A stretch of 64,000 nucleotides of DNA from an uncultured Actinomycetes bacterium (lineage in GTDB: Bacteria; Actinomycetota; Acidimicrobiia; Acidimicrobiales; Ilumatobacteraceae): NCBI GenBank assembly GCA_937927625.1, contig CALBSD010000057.1, positions 1 through 64,000 on the forward strand, written 5' to 3'. Below, piece by piece: positions 27,001-29,195 of the stretch. Below the pieces are notes generated by a model. The model saw only the letters and a program-made list of their open reading frames with translations, was not told where the DNA came from and did no database searches. The translations under genes and the position numbers were made by a program. Position 1 is the first letter of the stretch. Every line of letters starts with the position of its first letter.

Positions 27001-29162
27001 AGGCATATTCAGTGGTGGGTATGAGCCCGTGGAATCAGATTGCTGTTGTTGCTGGTCTTCCGCCAACAACACCGGGAACGCCGCAAGTAATTCCGTCGCA
27101 GACCTCGGCTGTCGTGACATGGGCTGCCTCGAGTGCAACAGGTGCACCGAACTACACGGTGCAGCGTTCCGCCGATGGTGGTCGTACATGGGTAACAGTC
27201 ACTTCGACAACTGCAACGTCGTTCACAGACGCTGGCCTCACTGCAACCACCGCGTACTCGTATCGCGTCATTGCGGATTACGCAGGATTGACCTCGCAAT
27301 ACTCATCGGTGACGGCTACGAAGACACTGTCTCCAGTAGTTGTGCACCCAGACCCGGTGTTCGAGATCAAACTGATTCTTCGTGCAGACATGGTTCCAAC
27401 CAGTCGCAACCTTGTTGTGACCGGTGCGAATCTCAAGGCATCAACAATTGTGAAGTTGCATGTGAAGAAGGTTCTTTCCGCTCAAGCAGTGAACTACGGA
27501 ACTTTGTTGGGTACGGCAAAAGTAAAGGCCGATGGAACCTTCGTGTTGAAGACCTTGCTTCCTGCATCGCTGACGCCAGGTACCTATGAACTCACGGCAA
27601 CGGGTACGGCGTATAACGGCAAGCCAGCAATGGCGACTGCACAATTCGTTGTTCCAGCTGATTGGTCAGAAATTCTGAATCCATCGGGTTCTGGTGCATC
27701 GGGCAAGCCTGCAGCAACAACTTCGACCACGGTGGCACCTTCGTCAACGACATCAACGACAGTTCCTGTCACGACGACAACTTCACCGAAGCCAAAGCCA
27801 AAACCAGTTCCATCAAAGCCAACTCCTGGCGGTAAGCCATTCGATCCGAAGAGTGAGCCAAAGGGTGTTGTGGATCTTGCGGCAAACGCAGCTGCACTTG
27901 CAGCACTGTTGGCTGCTGGAGCAGCGAAGAAGGGCAAGAAGGACGATGAGGATGATTCGTCAGATGATGAAGACCGGGGCTCCGGAGATATCTCCGACAC
28001 TGCGGTGAAATTCCGCAAGACGGATGTTGACAGTGCAGACGATGTGATTCAGCCACGTTCCACAACATGGCTTGACCGGTGGTCATCGCGTTCACCACAT
28101 CGATTGGTGCAGTCATCGCCGTTGATGGCGCGTCTAGTCGTAGACGGCACCTACCTTCGTTCCCTCTTGGGAATATTCTGGTTAGTGCTTCCCGTCGCTG
28201 GTTTCATCATCGGATTGCTCTCAGCATTCAACACAGATTTCAACATTGTGATGCCGTCACTGGCATTGTTGATTGCGATTCTGATTGTTGGAATTTTCGA
28301 TGCACTCTCCGGACTTCTTGGTGTCCTTGTCTTCGCAATTGTTGCGGGACTGGGCGGAGGATTCACATCGTCTGACTCCATTCGTGGAATGTTGGGTCTG
28401 TGTGCCTTCTCATTCGGTGTGCCGTTGATTGCAACAGCATCGCGCCCGTTCTTCCGTGCAGCTGGTGGGGCAAGCACAACGTGGAATCGTGTCGTCGACT
28501 TCGCATTGGTCACTTTGTTTGGTGCGTGGGCTGCAGGTGGAATGTTCGGTTCGCTGCCTGGTCTCACTGGCCATAAGCCAACGTTTGCTGATCGAGGTGA
28601 CATCATCCAGGTCATCGCACTCATTGCGTTGATTGCACGATTTGGCCTTGAGTATTTCGCTCGCAGTGCAACTGCGGGCCGATTTAAGTCCATTCATGCA
28701 GATGAATTGAGTGATCCATCACTAGGACAAAAGTTGTTCTCCATCTTCGGTCGCTCTGCAGTGTTTGCATTTGTTGCTGTTGTCTTCATCGGCAACAACT
28801 GGGCGCTATGGGTCGGTACGGCGTTGTACCTTGTGCCAAAGTTGGTGGATCTCATCACTGACAAGTTCCCGAACTTTGCACAGTTACATCGCTTCTTGCC
28901 GCGCGGCATATTCAAGGTGGTCTTCATCATGTTGATTGCACGCTGGTGGGGAACTGTTGTGACAGCTCAAGTACCAGATGCTGACCAGATGGTGAAGGTG
29001 GGATTCGTCCTGCTCGGAGTCCCTGGTTTGGTTGCTGGTATTGCCGGATGGTTTGGCCGTGAAGGCGGCGACTGGAAGAGCACGACAGTGTCGCGTGTTC
29101 TTGGTGTCGTCCTGCTTGTCATCGGATTCTTGATGGTGCGTGGAGTGCTCTTCACTTTCTAG
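1..29162 (+). CDS. Giant Fn3-repeat surface protein with C-terminal polytopic membrane domain (5' partial)
   Basis: The frame is open from base 3 to the TAG at 29160-29162, about 9,719 residues, and starts inside an Fn3 domain, so the true start lies upstream. By eye I count 85 complete Fn3 domains of about 96 residues, each with the SAPT / WTAP / GY.IE.S.DGG..W / GLTNGT.Y.FRVSAV core. LamG-like domains interrupt the array at about 889-1560 and 15145-15903. After the last Fn3 (about 27330) come a non-Fn3 beta domain, a Thr/Ser then Pro/Lys linker, a short Ala/Leu hydrophobic stretch, an acidic DDEDDSSDDED-type segment and about ten hydrophobic helices. Fn3 and LamG domains in bacterial surface proteins usually bind glycans or proteins, so a cell-surface adhesin or spacer is inferred. 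The frame is intact over 29 kb, which argues for a functional gene. No catalytic domain was recognised. Confidence 0.93.
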   Translation, partial: TYQFRVRAVTGVGAGAASDAVSATPRGLASAPTSFDVSVPSIGRVTLNWDAPANSGGYNITGYRIEISSDNSSWRTYASASADTTTLSMTDVVTGTPFADEIYYFRVRAESSAGAGQTSTGIPVAPRRVTQPARSQSVLENNAEPSVAFAGEQSALSAEAAIIDSVARTYATGGVPGRVDSLVATSTNGGLTFAWNTPTDAGTSAITSYVLQSSTDGAVWTTVNSAATSPAVITGLTAGTQYTYRVYAVNASGDGTPTIVIGIAGGNTAGNFASAPTGTNAAPGTIPVSGNNNLASYTSAVLADNPTGYWKLSDASGATSVADSGSAGVAGTPTSVTLGGATNYSPLANSQLAASFNGTASKIVTADNAAWNTASVTAEAWIKPGATQGTSNWGVVVAHNATGNVGWWVETLSSGQIYVQFGGVAAMSATGVIVPNKWQHIAATFDGSFIKLYVNGVVVASTAAYGISVATVGTPIMIGARGTTASNFFNGLISNVAVYGTALNASRIQTHVQAGGLAANTVSAPTVVTGDGSATLTWAAPSFVNGTITGYEIQTAPRIGTGGVANVSVWTTIATSTATAATVTQTLTGLTGANASFRIRALTTNGAGQWSIPVDATVYGNPVPPSNVSATSSSNNQVTLTWVAPTTTSSALAIQTITGYRIETSSDNGATWSTITPSTGSTALTYVIDGVTNGVARLFRVAALTASTIGAYATISVTPGAIASSPRNLTAVGTGDGSISLTWTSPLNTGGSPILSYILDYCTTASCTASTVIDSGVPSAATSYNVTGMLNQQGGITFRLRAVTAAGTGDGATVVGRTAPQVSAPNGLTGTADVTWEGLSNQAYLTWTAPTLLYGQTVVGYQYEQSSDGGATWIVLNNLNAYSTNAYVQGLLAGTTYQFRVAARTSQGLGLYNYVSVTPTGSSTYTGSIASAPLNLRATVDGAATVLLTWAAPAYTGGLPLLGYRIKYLATTDPAAATTTGIDALVPAGTTQYRLNGLPTGANYFVRVTPVTSVGDGDYAAVGFIQYDTPSAPRNLSSTPGDGTVTLSWAAVGNTGGYNVYGYRVEQSSDGVNWTVLTLDTSALTFTARGINNGSTYQFRVAAVTAVGFGDYANILATPYTAPNAPLNLVATPGNEQVTLNWTAPANNGNAITQYIVETSYDHGSTWSEIGRVMGATNTTFTQTGLYNGGQHGVNWYYMYRVTAVNNAGSGSVSTAIQTIPGNVPSNVTGLYTTVYNTMVDLNWGCCTGDSTKGPYYTGPSEAVVAYRIEQSTDGGASWQFLLDRPSAYNWVRISALRNGTNYQFRVSAINIFGVGAPTVISAVPSTTPDSPTNMAVTTNATGTSATATVTWAAPVTDGGLPITGYRVRWCATANCNPTTVISEALSPTTFSFVVTGLTSGTPYNISVEARNDNGFSPNQSQIPVFPIGLPSAVTALGTSTANTVTVTNPDGTTGTATYLTVSWTDPNATSGVPVFYKVELSTNGGSSWTTLTDTTTSLEQRWAPNPALAGSQVQFRVTPTNFAGSGPSATVVATVPSQSIAGPPSKPSAPTLLSATRGDQQVTLNWALPVATGGLPVTGYKVEYSSTSATSGYTIANNNSATSPYVITGLTNNIAYWFRVSAVSAAGTGNSSTVYTITNGGPAAPSAFTYTATANAQSTLSWTAPTTSSNGGALGSLNGYRLEQSIDGGTNWTVLSPLTSSIVSGIAVTPPANGVTIRYRVAAISGMNLGDWAYVSATGTSTLAGVLALNATPSSAGIALAWGAPAGGPAVTGYKVERCTYTGTTCGAYSVLVASQAGLTYNDNTTAVGTVYAYKITALSTANLASVLPVHAVWTPTAPTGLVATAGSETVDLVWVAPTVAPLAMAYRLEICSSACGSGSAVWTVLRDYGTLLTASIDGLTNGTTYTVRVTSRGGAGLGASVTTTFTPRGAPASPGSLTAIAGNRQVTLNWSAPTNNGGSPIIGYKIEYGTNSSFAGLNVVSSLSDPNSTTFNVTGLSNATSYWFRVSAVSGVATSAGELTSAIPVGVPSAPTSATVTTTLSVRNALFVNWGAPSSNGGSAIVGYRIEQSTDGTNWTTAVANTGTTTQWYARGLTNGQAYQFRITAMNSDGYGSSTTVSGTPMFAPSMPLNQAVVAGDRRLTVSWSAPADNGGSPISGYRIELCTEASANYCTSTGPFTVFVANTGLVNSYVITGLTNGTLYAVRVFAINDVDVNAYPYTYAYLLGRPTSTPIAPNVVYTTTGNRYINLYWSGATANGYALTGYKVEQTSDNGVSWTTIFSSSSGTTPTESLRINGLMNGVIYGYRVSAISFAGTGTPSGIAYGTPRNTSSAGVPNLRATVGDSLVSLTWSSPTDTAGAAIVGYRIAYVAGSTTTVITENTLSLATNYTVYGLTNGTSYTFKVYPVTSNGFSNAGEVVARPQTAAQAPREFMSVWGNRQVTLKWIAPAVTGANADQLFGYKLEQSTDGATWSVIATVNPSVLGYVVTGLTNGVNYSFRVSLLTTVGQGASSITSSTPFGTPSAVRNLVGISGDRKVDLTWDAPADLGGGNVVGYRVFIYCANGSDSGVATGCGPYTVNTYTLIAANLSPSQRSLTVNGLINGTNYLFLVQPLTGVNTALNTWITCEGYFRDGASAPLATDTSRCTQYSRVLWITPMGSPSAPKGLNVTTTPSTSSTKASLTATLSWTAPDWSGGDYLNGYRIEQSIDGANWMTLSENTGYRATVTYTVSGLVPGTRYWFRVSAVGSLGNVGASSTVTTGSSVASDAPQALVISRVNNGNTAQLSWTAPAYTGGSAIIGYKVERLVSATWNTVTPNTGNTNTTFTIDGYDVGTPLNVRVSAVTSAGAGDTATAILEVGGVTNGGLRFTTTVGSGYADLAWGATSAFTPTSYKLEYRVVGNASWTLVTADMGATTSYRLGGLTNGVNYEVRVTPIYTVSGVMSYGTASNVFILPTAVAGAPANLSATTGNAMTTLTWTAPADLGGGTVIGYKIEQSTTSAIAGYTVLTANTGSNALTYDVRGLSNGTQHWFRVSAITTLSAGVGGATSFVSVTPVLPGRAVGTISAAPGNTTAVLTWTAPQYDDVNTDFIGYRIERSTDGINFTTLSTNVGKVLTYTATGLTNGTPYWFRIVTLGQQGDGGSSVISTVPASYSAKLGSLTASISDRTVTLNWTRPTDTGGLPLLGYMISRCWYAATVYCDMSNGNYATYYLSYAFRGINDSITGIAFAGPDATSFTFNADTADFYRVVPITGAGVWTGTTGSTYSNFPNASMVYASWWGVPSQVNGMKITTNSPNGAGAANSMLYFDWTAPTVLGNGTITGYDVEQSNDGGLTWIALGRTKLTSQYVSGVPSGASVVLRVRAVNEYGVGPWSSVTSSWAANPTSPRTPSITVVGGRMTFTWTPPESTSGMGVQGYEVQSNLAGTWAAYTGTGAGFTATSLQWNAPNNTYYTNMQWRVRTVTVNAANTTLYSDWATASGNILGTSNAPYTRVTPANGNVTLDWNAPTDLGGGTLMSYRVEHSNDGVSWISDGTTTSTTMVVRGLTNGTNYRFRVTPVTTQGDGAATIVNGMPFGPSSAPSLLRANSGDGFITINWNAPSSSGGLPIAGYQIDLCTYASCTWTTYVRNSGSASTNTYTFSGLTNGTQYQARVSAVTGACDETLTDTTTSCNYYGATVLATPATVPSAPQSITASVTTNTYGVPTTSGIVTLNWAAPVSTGGQNIYGYMLEQSTDAGSSWTVLNTNLGTNAGTPLLTTTLTGLTPGTVYTYRVTPLTSEGMGASSTTSIVAPAWPTTSTIPNMVSGAVVTTTATTLVVTWNTPVAPLPTGYKVEISTVGGTYVAAWGTWAGQTTIASMSATTTSVPASVTTVTITNQITATGSLTVGTSYYVRITPTNAAGSATATVVNATPMSVASAVRPTSATAGDSQVALVWAAPLSNGGFTVDSYRMEYSVDGINWTTLTLDASGTTYTVKGLTNGTSYTFRMAAITSAGLGAWGTFTSATPARVPLSPLNIVVTGGDKKATIAWAAPTSNGGSAITGYAIYRNGVLVATVSAATLSYVDTNSTTGLTNGTSYYWTVKAVNAIGESVSSNVYGTPYAQVGAPTNVLAVRGNRQVTVSWTAPTNNSGFTLTGYQVERSVNGSTWVVDSLVSASPVTITNLANGVIYYFRVTAYVNGGPSASPGGLGVVSAAASATPMTAATAPTSFTAVSGNGSVALSWSAPQDPGGAPVSAYQINQCLVVPAGAQCNVAGQYSTIVTSTNSTGTTYSVSGLTNGSTYYFTVSAITSYGVGTASYIYATNATPGTTPTAVQTLDAVPGDGRSMVTWAAPASNGGYTLMGYKVERSSDAGTTWVLLNISTNYTYYNDTSVVNGVNYTYRVSAQNALGYGTPMSTSVVPFGPAAAPANLSTVAGNAQATINWQVPATDGGTAILGYKVEQSTNNSTWTVLSANAGLGTSFVATGLTNGTPYYFRVTAVTAFATNASSTATALPIATATAPTSFAASIDAAGGVVLTWAAPTSNGGTAVTYYVVQRSTDGTTWVDVAQPSGLTTTVNGLTLGTGYTFRIAAITSVGTGAYATASATPVSNPGAPQNLVASIDGSGVVTLTWAAPVANGGSAIVGYAIERCNNTQNTCLPATAVTTTCPSTTAFCAINANNGGSTSAIVQPTAGSTVMTFAVTTLTSVNSSTGLATSRQVSGGLVTVVVPQQAVTTTASAPTNFVATAGNGTTTLNWAVPSSLGSPTPGSYTYKLETSTDNINWTVTTSTLTSAQFTYVYSGLTNGTVNYYRIAVVSPAGTGTYAVTSARPFTTASAPASITATPQDASALIAWTAPVSNGGLAITNYILDVCTTSAVACVAGATTGFTVVSSAVPAAATSYAVSGLTNGTQYWFRVRAVTSAGNGAGIVATATPGGAPSAVVALTATAANTGNVTLSWTGPAANGSAITGYRVEMCNANCATNGTFTVLGTTTTLTPFVTGALTNFTCTSITACTAGAGLAGLVNGTNTTFRVSAINAIGTGSGSLAVAIPFTLAAAPTGPAGTITANPTNADNYGGAVTTDAPTLWYRFNNASGSTTVTDASGTTRTSIVGGSVTFNGNAGSPFGGTSGSATFNGTAGSATAYPTVAPLTPINLAGGISTLSTADLKISGSVTLEAWVKPASGAPNRWQTIIARGNSGSNARNYALYMNNYQVSFAFNTAGGNQYVQTQPNVLEPSVWSHLVGVFDQTTGLVKIYVNGQLQASAFGTQSGTLVNSAVGELMIGNNYNTDASYFLGQMSEVAVYNKAVSGARILAHYNASGISAQGKTAPSVTPNGSSLTLNWTAPTNTGGLAITGYKIDYVLPSTTITSSTGAAWTTLIADTGSTSTTYTLNSAVTSALGQGYSFQVSAITSAGVGAASMPVGPIGTAAAPSEPRSFTAVGGTAQVALTWTAPATTGGLNVTGYTIERSADNGVTWIAVGTATSTSPFVAGAVSGFTCTSITACTDATTAMLPGASFQYRIAAITPAGTSSFSTASAGPANTVTALLAVVGNAQVSLSWDIMPTTAGQTVAGYYVEYCTGTCTTTSGTYTAVTAISGAPTNGTTPNNYITVTGLTNGTIYTFRVRAVYGASNTRGPAVIVTGMPVASAQISVQLLNSTASTTTMALNWLAPVPVTGNTVAGYLVEYCASNCGVSGAVFTAATPVSGAFPGTTTSLLSYTVTGLTTDNTYAFRVTPVLAVGSSGVSSPSVVFDTPMASVDAPTAMAAAGRLNSVYVSWAPPATRGGYPILGYRVEYRVNNTGNWVTATANSYSSTPNYAVAGLTAGVTYGFQVTALTAAGPGATSASVTGVPFGSAAAPTNLRASASSGQAVLQWETPASNGGNAITGYRIESSVDGGTTWSDEVANTNSTATSYTLTGLDNGVTILIRVSAVTAAGSGLVSNVAPAIPSAPASAPLNVSAIVGNAQAVLTWTAPADTGGLPVTGYMIERSSDGTNWSTVTANTGNPVPASVQAGLTNGLTYQFRISAITSGGTGVASSPFTVKPFTSPSAPTAFTAQPSDGQITLTWGIPTTDGGADVTDYRVEQSLDGGITWTAAAASTGGTRQATITGLTNGTPILLRVFAMNTAGLGTPTQSISTSAYTIPGAPTALRATGANASVLLSWTAPTNTNGSPVSGYKVERSSDAGATWTVAIANTGNSGTNVVVNGLTNGTAYAFRVSAINAAGAGDASGSAGATPMTTASAPTAVTATGGNTTATLTWALPTNNGGSAITGYNIERSSDGGLTWSSVATNVVALTYSDSALTNGTTYLYRVIAVNAAGTGSSSAGVAMVPAAKAGAPTGLVATSGSGSVILSWVSPTNTGGAAITGYFVEVSEDGGSTWTTAIANTGTSAAFASVGNLADGQLYTFRVSAINAVGTGAISATASGTPVIVSSVVLSGTPGSGNASLSWTAPTDIVQTGYVVEKSTDGITWTSAMANPAANATSGAATGLTNGTMYFFRIQVVTAGGPASSYSNYVALVPRGVAGAPTALAAVAGDTQVTLRWVAPSSNGGTAITGYKVEYSANAGTTWTVATATTGNQAVLYTVTGLTNATAYSFRVSAVNTVGDGTASAAATATPYTIPGVPTSVTTTAGTGQVVLNWTAPASNGGSAITAYVVQVTSDGGATWTTLTSSVTAVTYTATGLTNGTTYAFRVAAVNAAGTGISANPVTGTPFEAPNAPTALATVAGDTSVSISWTAPTNVPSTAIVGYKVERSANAGTSWTVATANTASNLTNYTVTGLTNGTTYSFRVTALISAGPGSASASATGTPFGIPSAPQGITAVSSDSQVTVSWSAPLSNGGSAITGYIIQMSTDGGATFADAVTTTSTSAVIGSLTNGTSYVFRVVATNAAGNGIVSATASGTPFTSPGAPTSPQAIGGTNEVVLSWTAPTSTGGSALVGYRIERSSNGGTSWTTVVSNTGSTATAFTAGNLSAGVVYTFRVAAVTNGGFGAYSVNFTGSAVGLATAPSALVANAGTGQVTLSWTSPASNGGSTVSTYVVEKSADGGVTWSTVTTAATGTSYVVTGLTNATTYSFRVSAVNASGAGISSAPATATPFTTPGVPTGLSVISATSQVVLVWTTPASDGGTSISGYKVEQSTDGGSTWTSLVANTGSASTVYVVSGLTNGSAYRFRVSAINSAGVGNASTDAAATPSGTATAPRSLTATASDGRVALAWVAPSSTGGNAITGYFIEVSSNGGTTWSTLIADTATTATSYTATGLSNGTTYAFRVFAINVNGVGAVSSPASASPFTTPGQVPAVTATAGNAQVLLSWTAPSTDGGGAIAGYKIERSADSGATWSTLTANTNSAATNYTASGLTNGTVYSFRVSAVNGAGTGTASSSATATPFAGAAAPTALSAVPSSAQVVLSWTAPTATGGSSIVGYRIESTVNGGTSWTTLVADTASTSTTYTATSLTNGQQYGFRVSAINGAGVGVASAVATSTPFTTAAAPVSVTATPADTQVLLTWVAGASNGASITGYTIEQSDDAGATWSTISANTNSALTRYTVTGLTNGSSYTFRVAGINQAGTGASTSSIATVPAGAPSAPTALVVAPGNTAATLTWVAPSTDGGRAITGYRIERSVNAGASWTVVVANTSSTSTTYSTTGLTNGTLYNFRVSALNAVTIGASSLAGSVVPAGIPVAPTSLTAAPTNGAVVLVWTRPLNDGGNAIIGYMVETSSDGGTNWTTAIANTNSTVASTTVSGLTNGSLYSFRISAVNAVGSGAASTVVTATPASVPTVPQSLVATASNGQVALSWNAPASNGGSVVTGYRIERSTDGITWNTISSGTAGTTFTVTGLTNGLTYMFRLAATNSIGDSVMTAAVTAIPAAPATAPQTFVATAGDRAATLTWSVPASNGGMPVLSYTVQRSVDGGASWLAETIGVVGYGYSASGLNNLTAYMFRVAAVTAVGQGAWATMSSPVTPFRPPVSPTTPTEPNAPTSVTTTVESGQTSIAWVAPASNGGASITGYIVERSMNGGATWTTVTTTMATSFVATGLSNGTTYVFRVTASNSVGNGLPSAMSVVTPASLATAPTNISISTGNGLLSFSWLAPANTGGMPVVSYVVETSATGNNGWTTATTGSPSTSLVIDGLTNGVPLYMRVAAVTAIGQGAWATANGTPSIGAVPGISTNVVATPGAGQVALTWTAPVAKGGSPITGYLVEKSLDGNTWMVVTSNTGSSLTSYNVTGLANGTTTYLRVSAINGAGNGLPTGAVTVTPLTTASAPQSLVATPGNTQVALSWTAPLDNGGSAITGYTIQVSSNSGATWSTMANVVGTSYTAASLTNGTSYAFRVLAVNGGGAGSASAPDVAVPFATASAVRNLVVAAADSQVTASWTAPASNGGSAISGYRVAYSIDNGTTFSADTVVNGTTAVITGLTNGTAVVVRVIPVNAAGNGTSTISATATPRTVAGASTSVVAIAGNGQVSLTWVAPTDNGGSVVTGYSVERAVGAGGSWTRIATIANTSYVATGLTNGTTYAFRIIATNAAGAGAATEPVLATPATTPGAPTSVATVAGDGFVTLTWSAPASNGGAVVTSFLIEKSTDGTTWTTAATTSAREFTVTGLTNGTAYRFRVSAENAAGTGASAQASATVTPSAKAASPTAVVATPTDGAIALTWTAPSDTGGSTLTGYIVEQSIDGGVTWTTAATTATPSTTLTGLTNGTTYSYRVRANNAIGSGAASTVATTTPFTTPGAPRNVAAFVGDKEVLLTWSAPTNTGGSAITSYVVQQSTNGTNWTTVETPSVASATISGLTNGTTYSYRVFAVNAAVTNVNNIASSGATASTVVTGMPKTTASAPQSLTPVAGDRQITLTWTAPVDNGGVSLTSYSVQRSADGGRTWTNALTTGPSTLTATITGLTNGVAYVFRVAATNAAGVGAASAWVTSAPVAPPAAPASVAATAQSTGATLNWAAPTDDGGAAVVGYRVEQSADGGATWGSTVQLGANVQSQSLRKRSFDDAGLSTATSLQVTGLQVGRSYVFRVQAYSVVGMSPWNQIAVVAGLPPTTPGTPQVIPSQTSAVVTWAASSATGAPNYTVQRSADGGRTWVTVTSTTATSFTDAGLTATTAYSYRVIADYAGLTSQYSSVTATKTLSPVVVHPDPVFEIKLILRADMVPTSRNLVVTGANLKASTIVKLHVKKVLSAQAVNYGTLLGTAKVKADGTFVLKTLLPASLTPGTYELTATGTAYNGKPAMATAQFVVPADWSEILNPSGSGASGKPAATTSTTVAPSSTTSTTVPVTTTTSPKPKPKPVPSKPTPGGKPFDPKSEPKGVVDLAANAAALAALLAAGAAKKGKKDDEDDSSDDEDRGSGDISDTAVKFRKTDVDSADDVIQPRSTTWLDRWSSRSPHRLVQSSPLMARLVVDGTYLRSLLGIFWLVLPVAGFIIGLLSAFNTDFNIVMPSLALLIAILIVGIFDALSGLLGVLVFAIVAGLGGGFTSSDSIRGMLGLCAFSFGVPLIATASRPFFRAAGGASTTWNRVVDFALVTLFGAWAAGGMFGSLPGLTGHKPTFADRGDIIQVIALIALIARFGLEYFARSATAGRFKSIHADELSDPSLGQKLFSIFGRSAVFAFVAVVFIGNNWALWVGTALYLVPKLVDLITDKFPNFAQLHRFLPRGIFKVVFIMLIARWWGTVVTAQVPDADQMVKVGFVLLGVPGLVAGIAGWFGREGGDWKSTTVSRVLGVVLLVIGFLMVRGVLFTF
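889..1560 (+). other. LamG/concanavalin-like domain 1 of the giant protein
   Basis: This stretch is not Fn3. It begins with the PTGYWKLSD motif, continues through a VTAEAWIKPG strand, a KWQHIAATFDGSFIKLYVNG segment and ends in IMIGARG...FNGLISNVAVYGTAL, the classic signature of LamG/jelly-roll (Laminin_G_3) lectin-like domains. These typically bind carbohydrate or act as calcium-dependent adhesion modules; the ligand here is unknown. Confidence 0.85.
1561..15110 (+). repeat. Divergent Fn3 array, N-terminal zone
   Basis: About 44 Fn3 domains lie here, more heterogeneous in length and sequence than those after 17.2 kb. About a dozen domains, here and in the short stretch up to 17.2 kb, carry a Cys pair just after the GY..E strand (for example near 2286, 4110, 5338, 5622, 6495, 10834, 14543, 14855), suggesting a local disulfide. 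Two domains near 14950 and 16420 carry a second type of Cys loop, TCTSITAC. Confidence 0.85.
15145..15903 (+). other. LamG/concanavalin-like domain 2 of the giant protein
   Basis: The segment starts with PTLWYRFNNASG, contains a SVTLEAWVKPASG strand, a VWSHLVGVFDQTTGLVKIYVNGQ segment and ends with LMIGNNY...FLGQMSEVAVYNKAV. This is the same LamG architecture as the domain at 889-1560 but strongly diverged, and it lies about 14 kb further along the same protein. Confidence 0.85.
15904..27330 (+). repeat. Fn3 array, C-terminal zone, uniform from 17.2 kb
   Basis: Four Fn3 domains of the divergent type follow LamG 2. From 17,210 to 27,330 I count 35 Fn3 domains with an average period near 289 bp, more alike than those upstream, and I saw no cysteine codons in them. 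The recurrent DNA phrase encoding GYKVE and GLTNGT is scattered with synonymous differences, so the repeats are related but not recent identical copies. Confidence 0.85.
27690..27990 (+). other. Wall/membrane-spanning linker of the giant protein
   Basis: A Thr/Ser/Val-rich stretch is followed by a PKPKPKP-type Lys/Pro segment, then a short Ala/Leu-rich hydrophobic stretch (about 27870-27930), then a Lys cluster and an Asp/Glu/Ser run. The order fits a cell-wall-spanning stalk, a possible membrane helix and a cytoplasmic charged linker; that topology is inferred. Confidence 0.6.
28135..29159 (+). other. C-terminal polytopic membrane domain of the giant protein
   Basis: About 340 residues with roughly ten hydrophobic helices, including segments starting near 28153 (LLGIFWLVLPVAGFIIGLL), 28250, 28300, 28390, 28490, 28600, 28755, 28800, 28905, 28990 and 29095. 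I do not recognise a transporter, sortase or glycosyltransferase motif. Single-helix, lipid or sortase anchors are usual for Fn3 adhesins, so a many-helix C terminus is unusual. Confidence 0.75.
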
Positions 29163-29195
29163 TGAATGCGCCACGCACCATCACAAAGCCGTGAT

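Noticed and set aside
17210..27330. Regular repeats as a CRISPR array or satellite
   Set aside because: Period of about 289 bp, coding throughout, with synonymous variation; these are Fn3 domains.
28151..28693. 180-codon minus-strand frame opposite the membrane domain
   Set aside because: Antisense to a clear hydrophobic-helix coding frame; no domain recognised.
29163..29195. ATCAC-AAAGCC-GTGAT as a terminator after the giant gene
   Set aside because: Only 5-bp arms and no T-tract.
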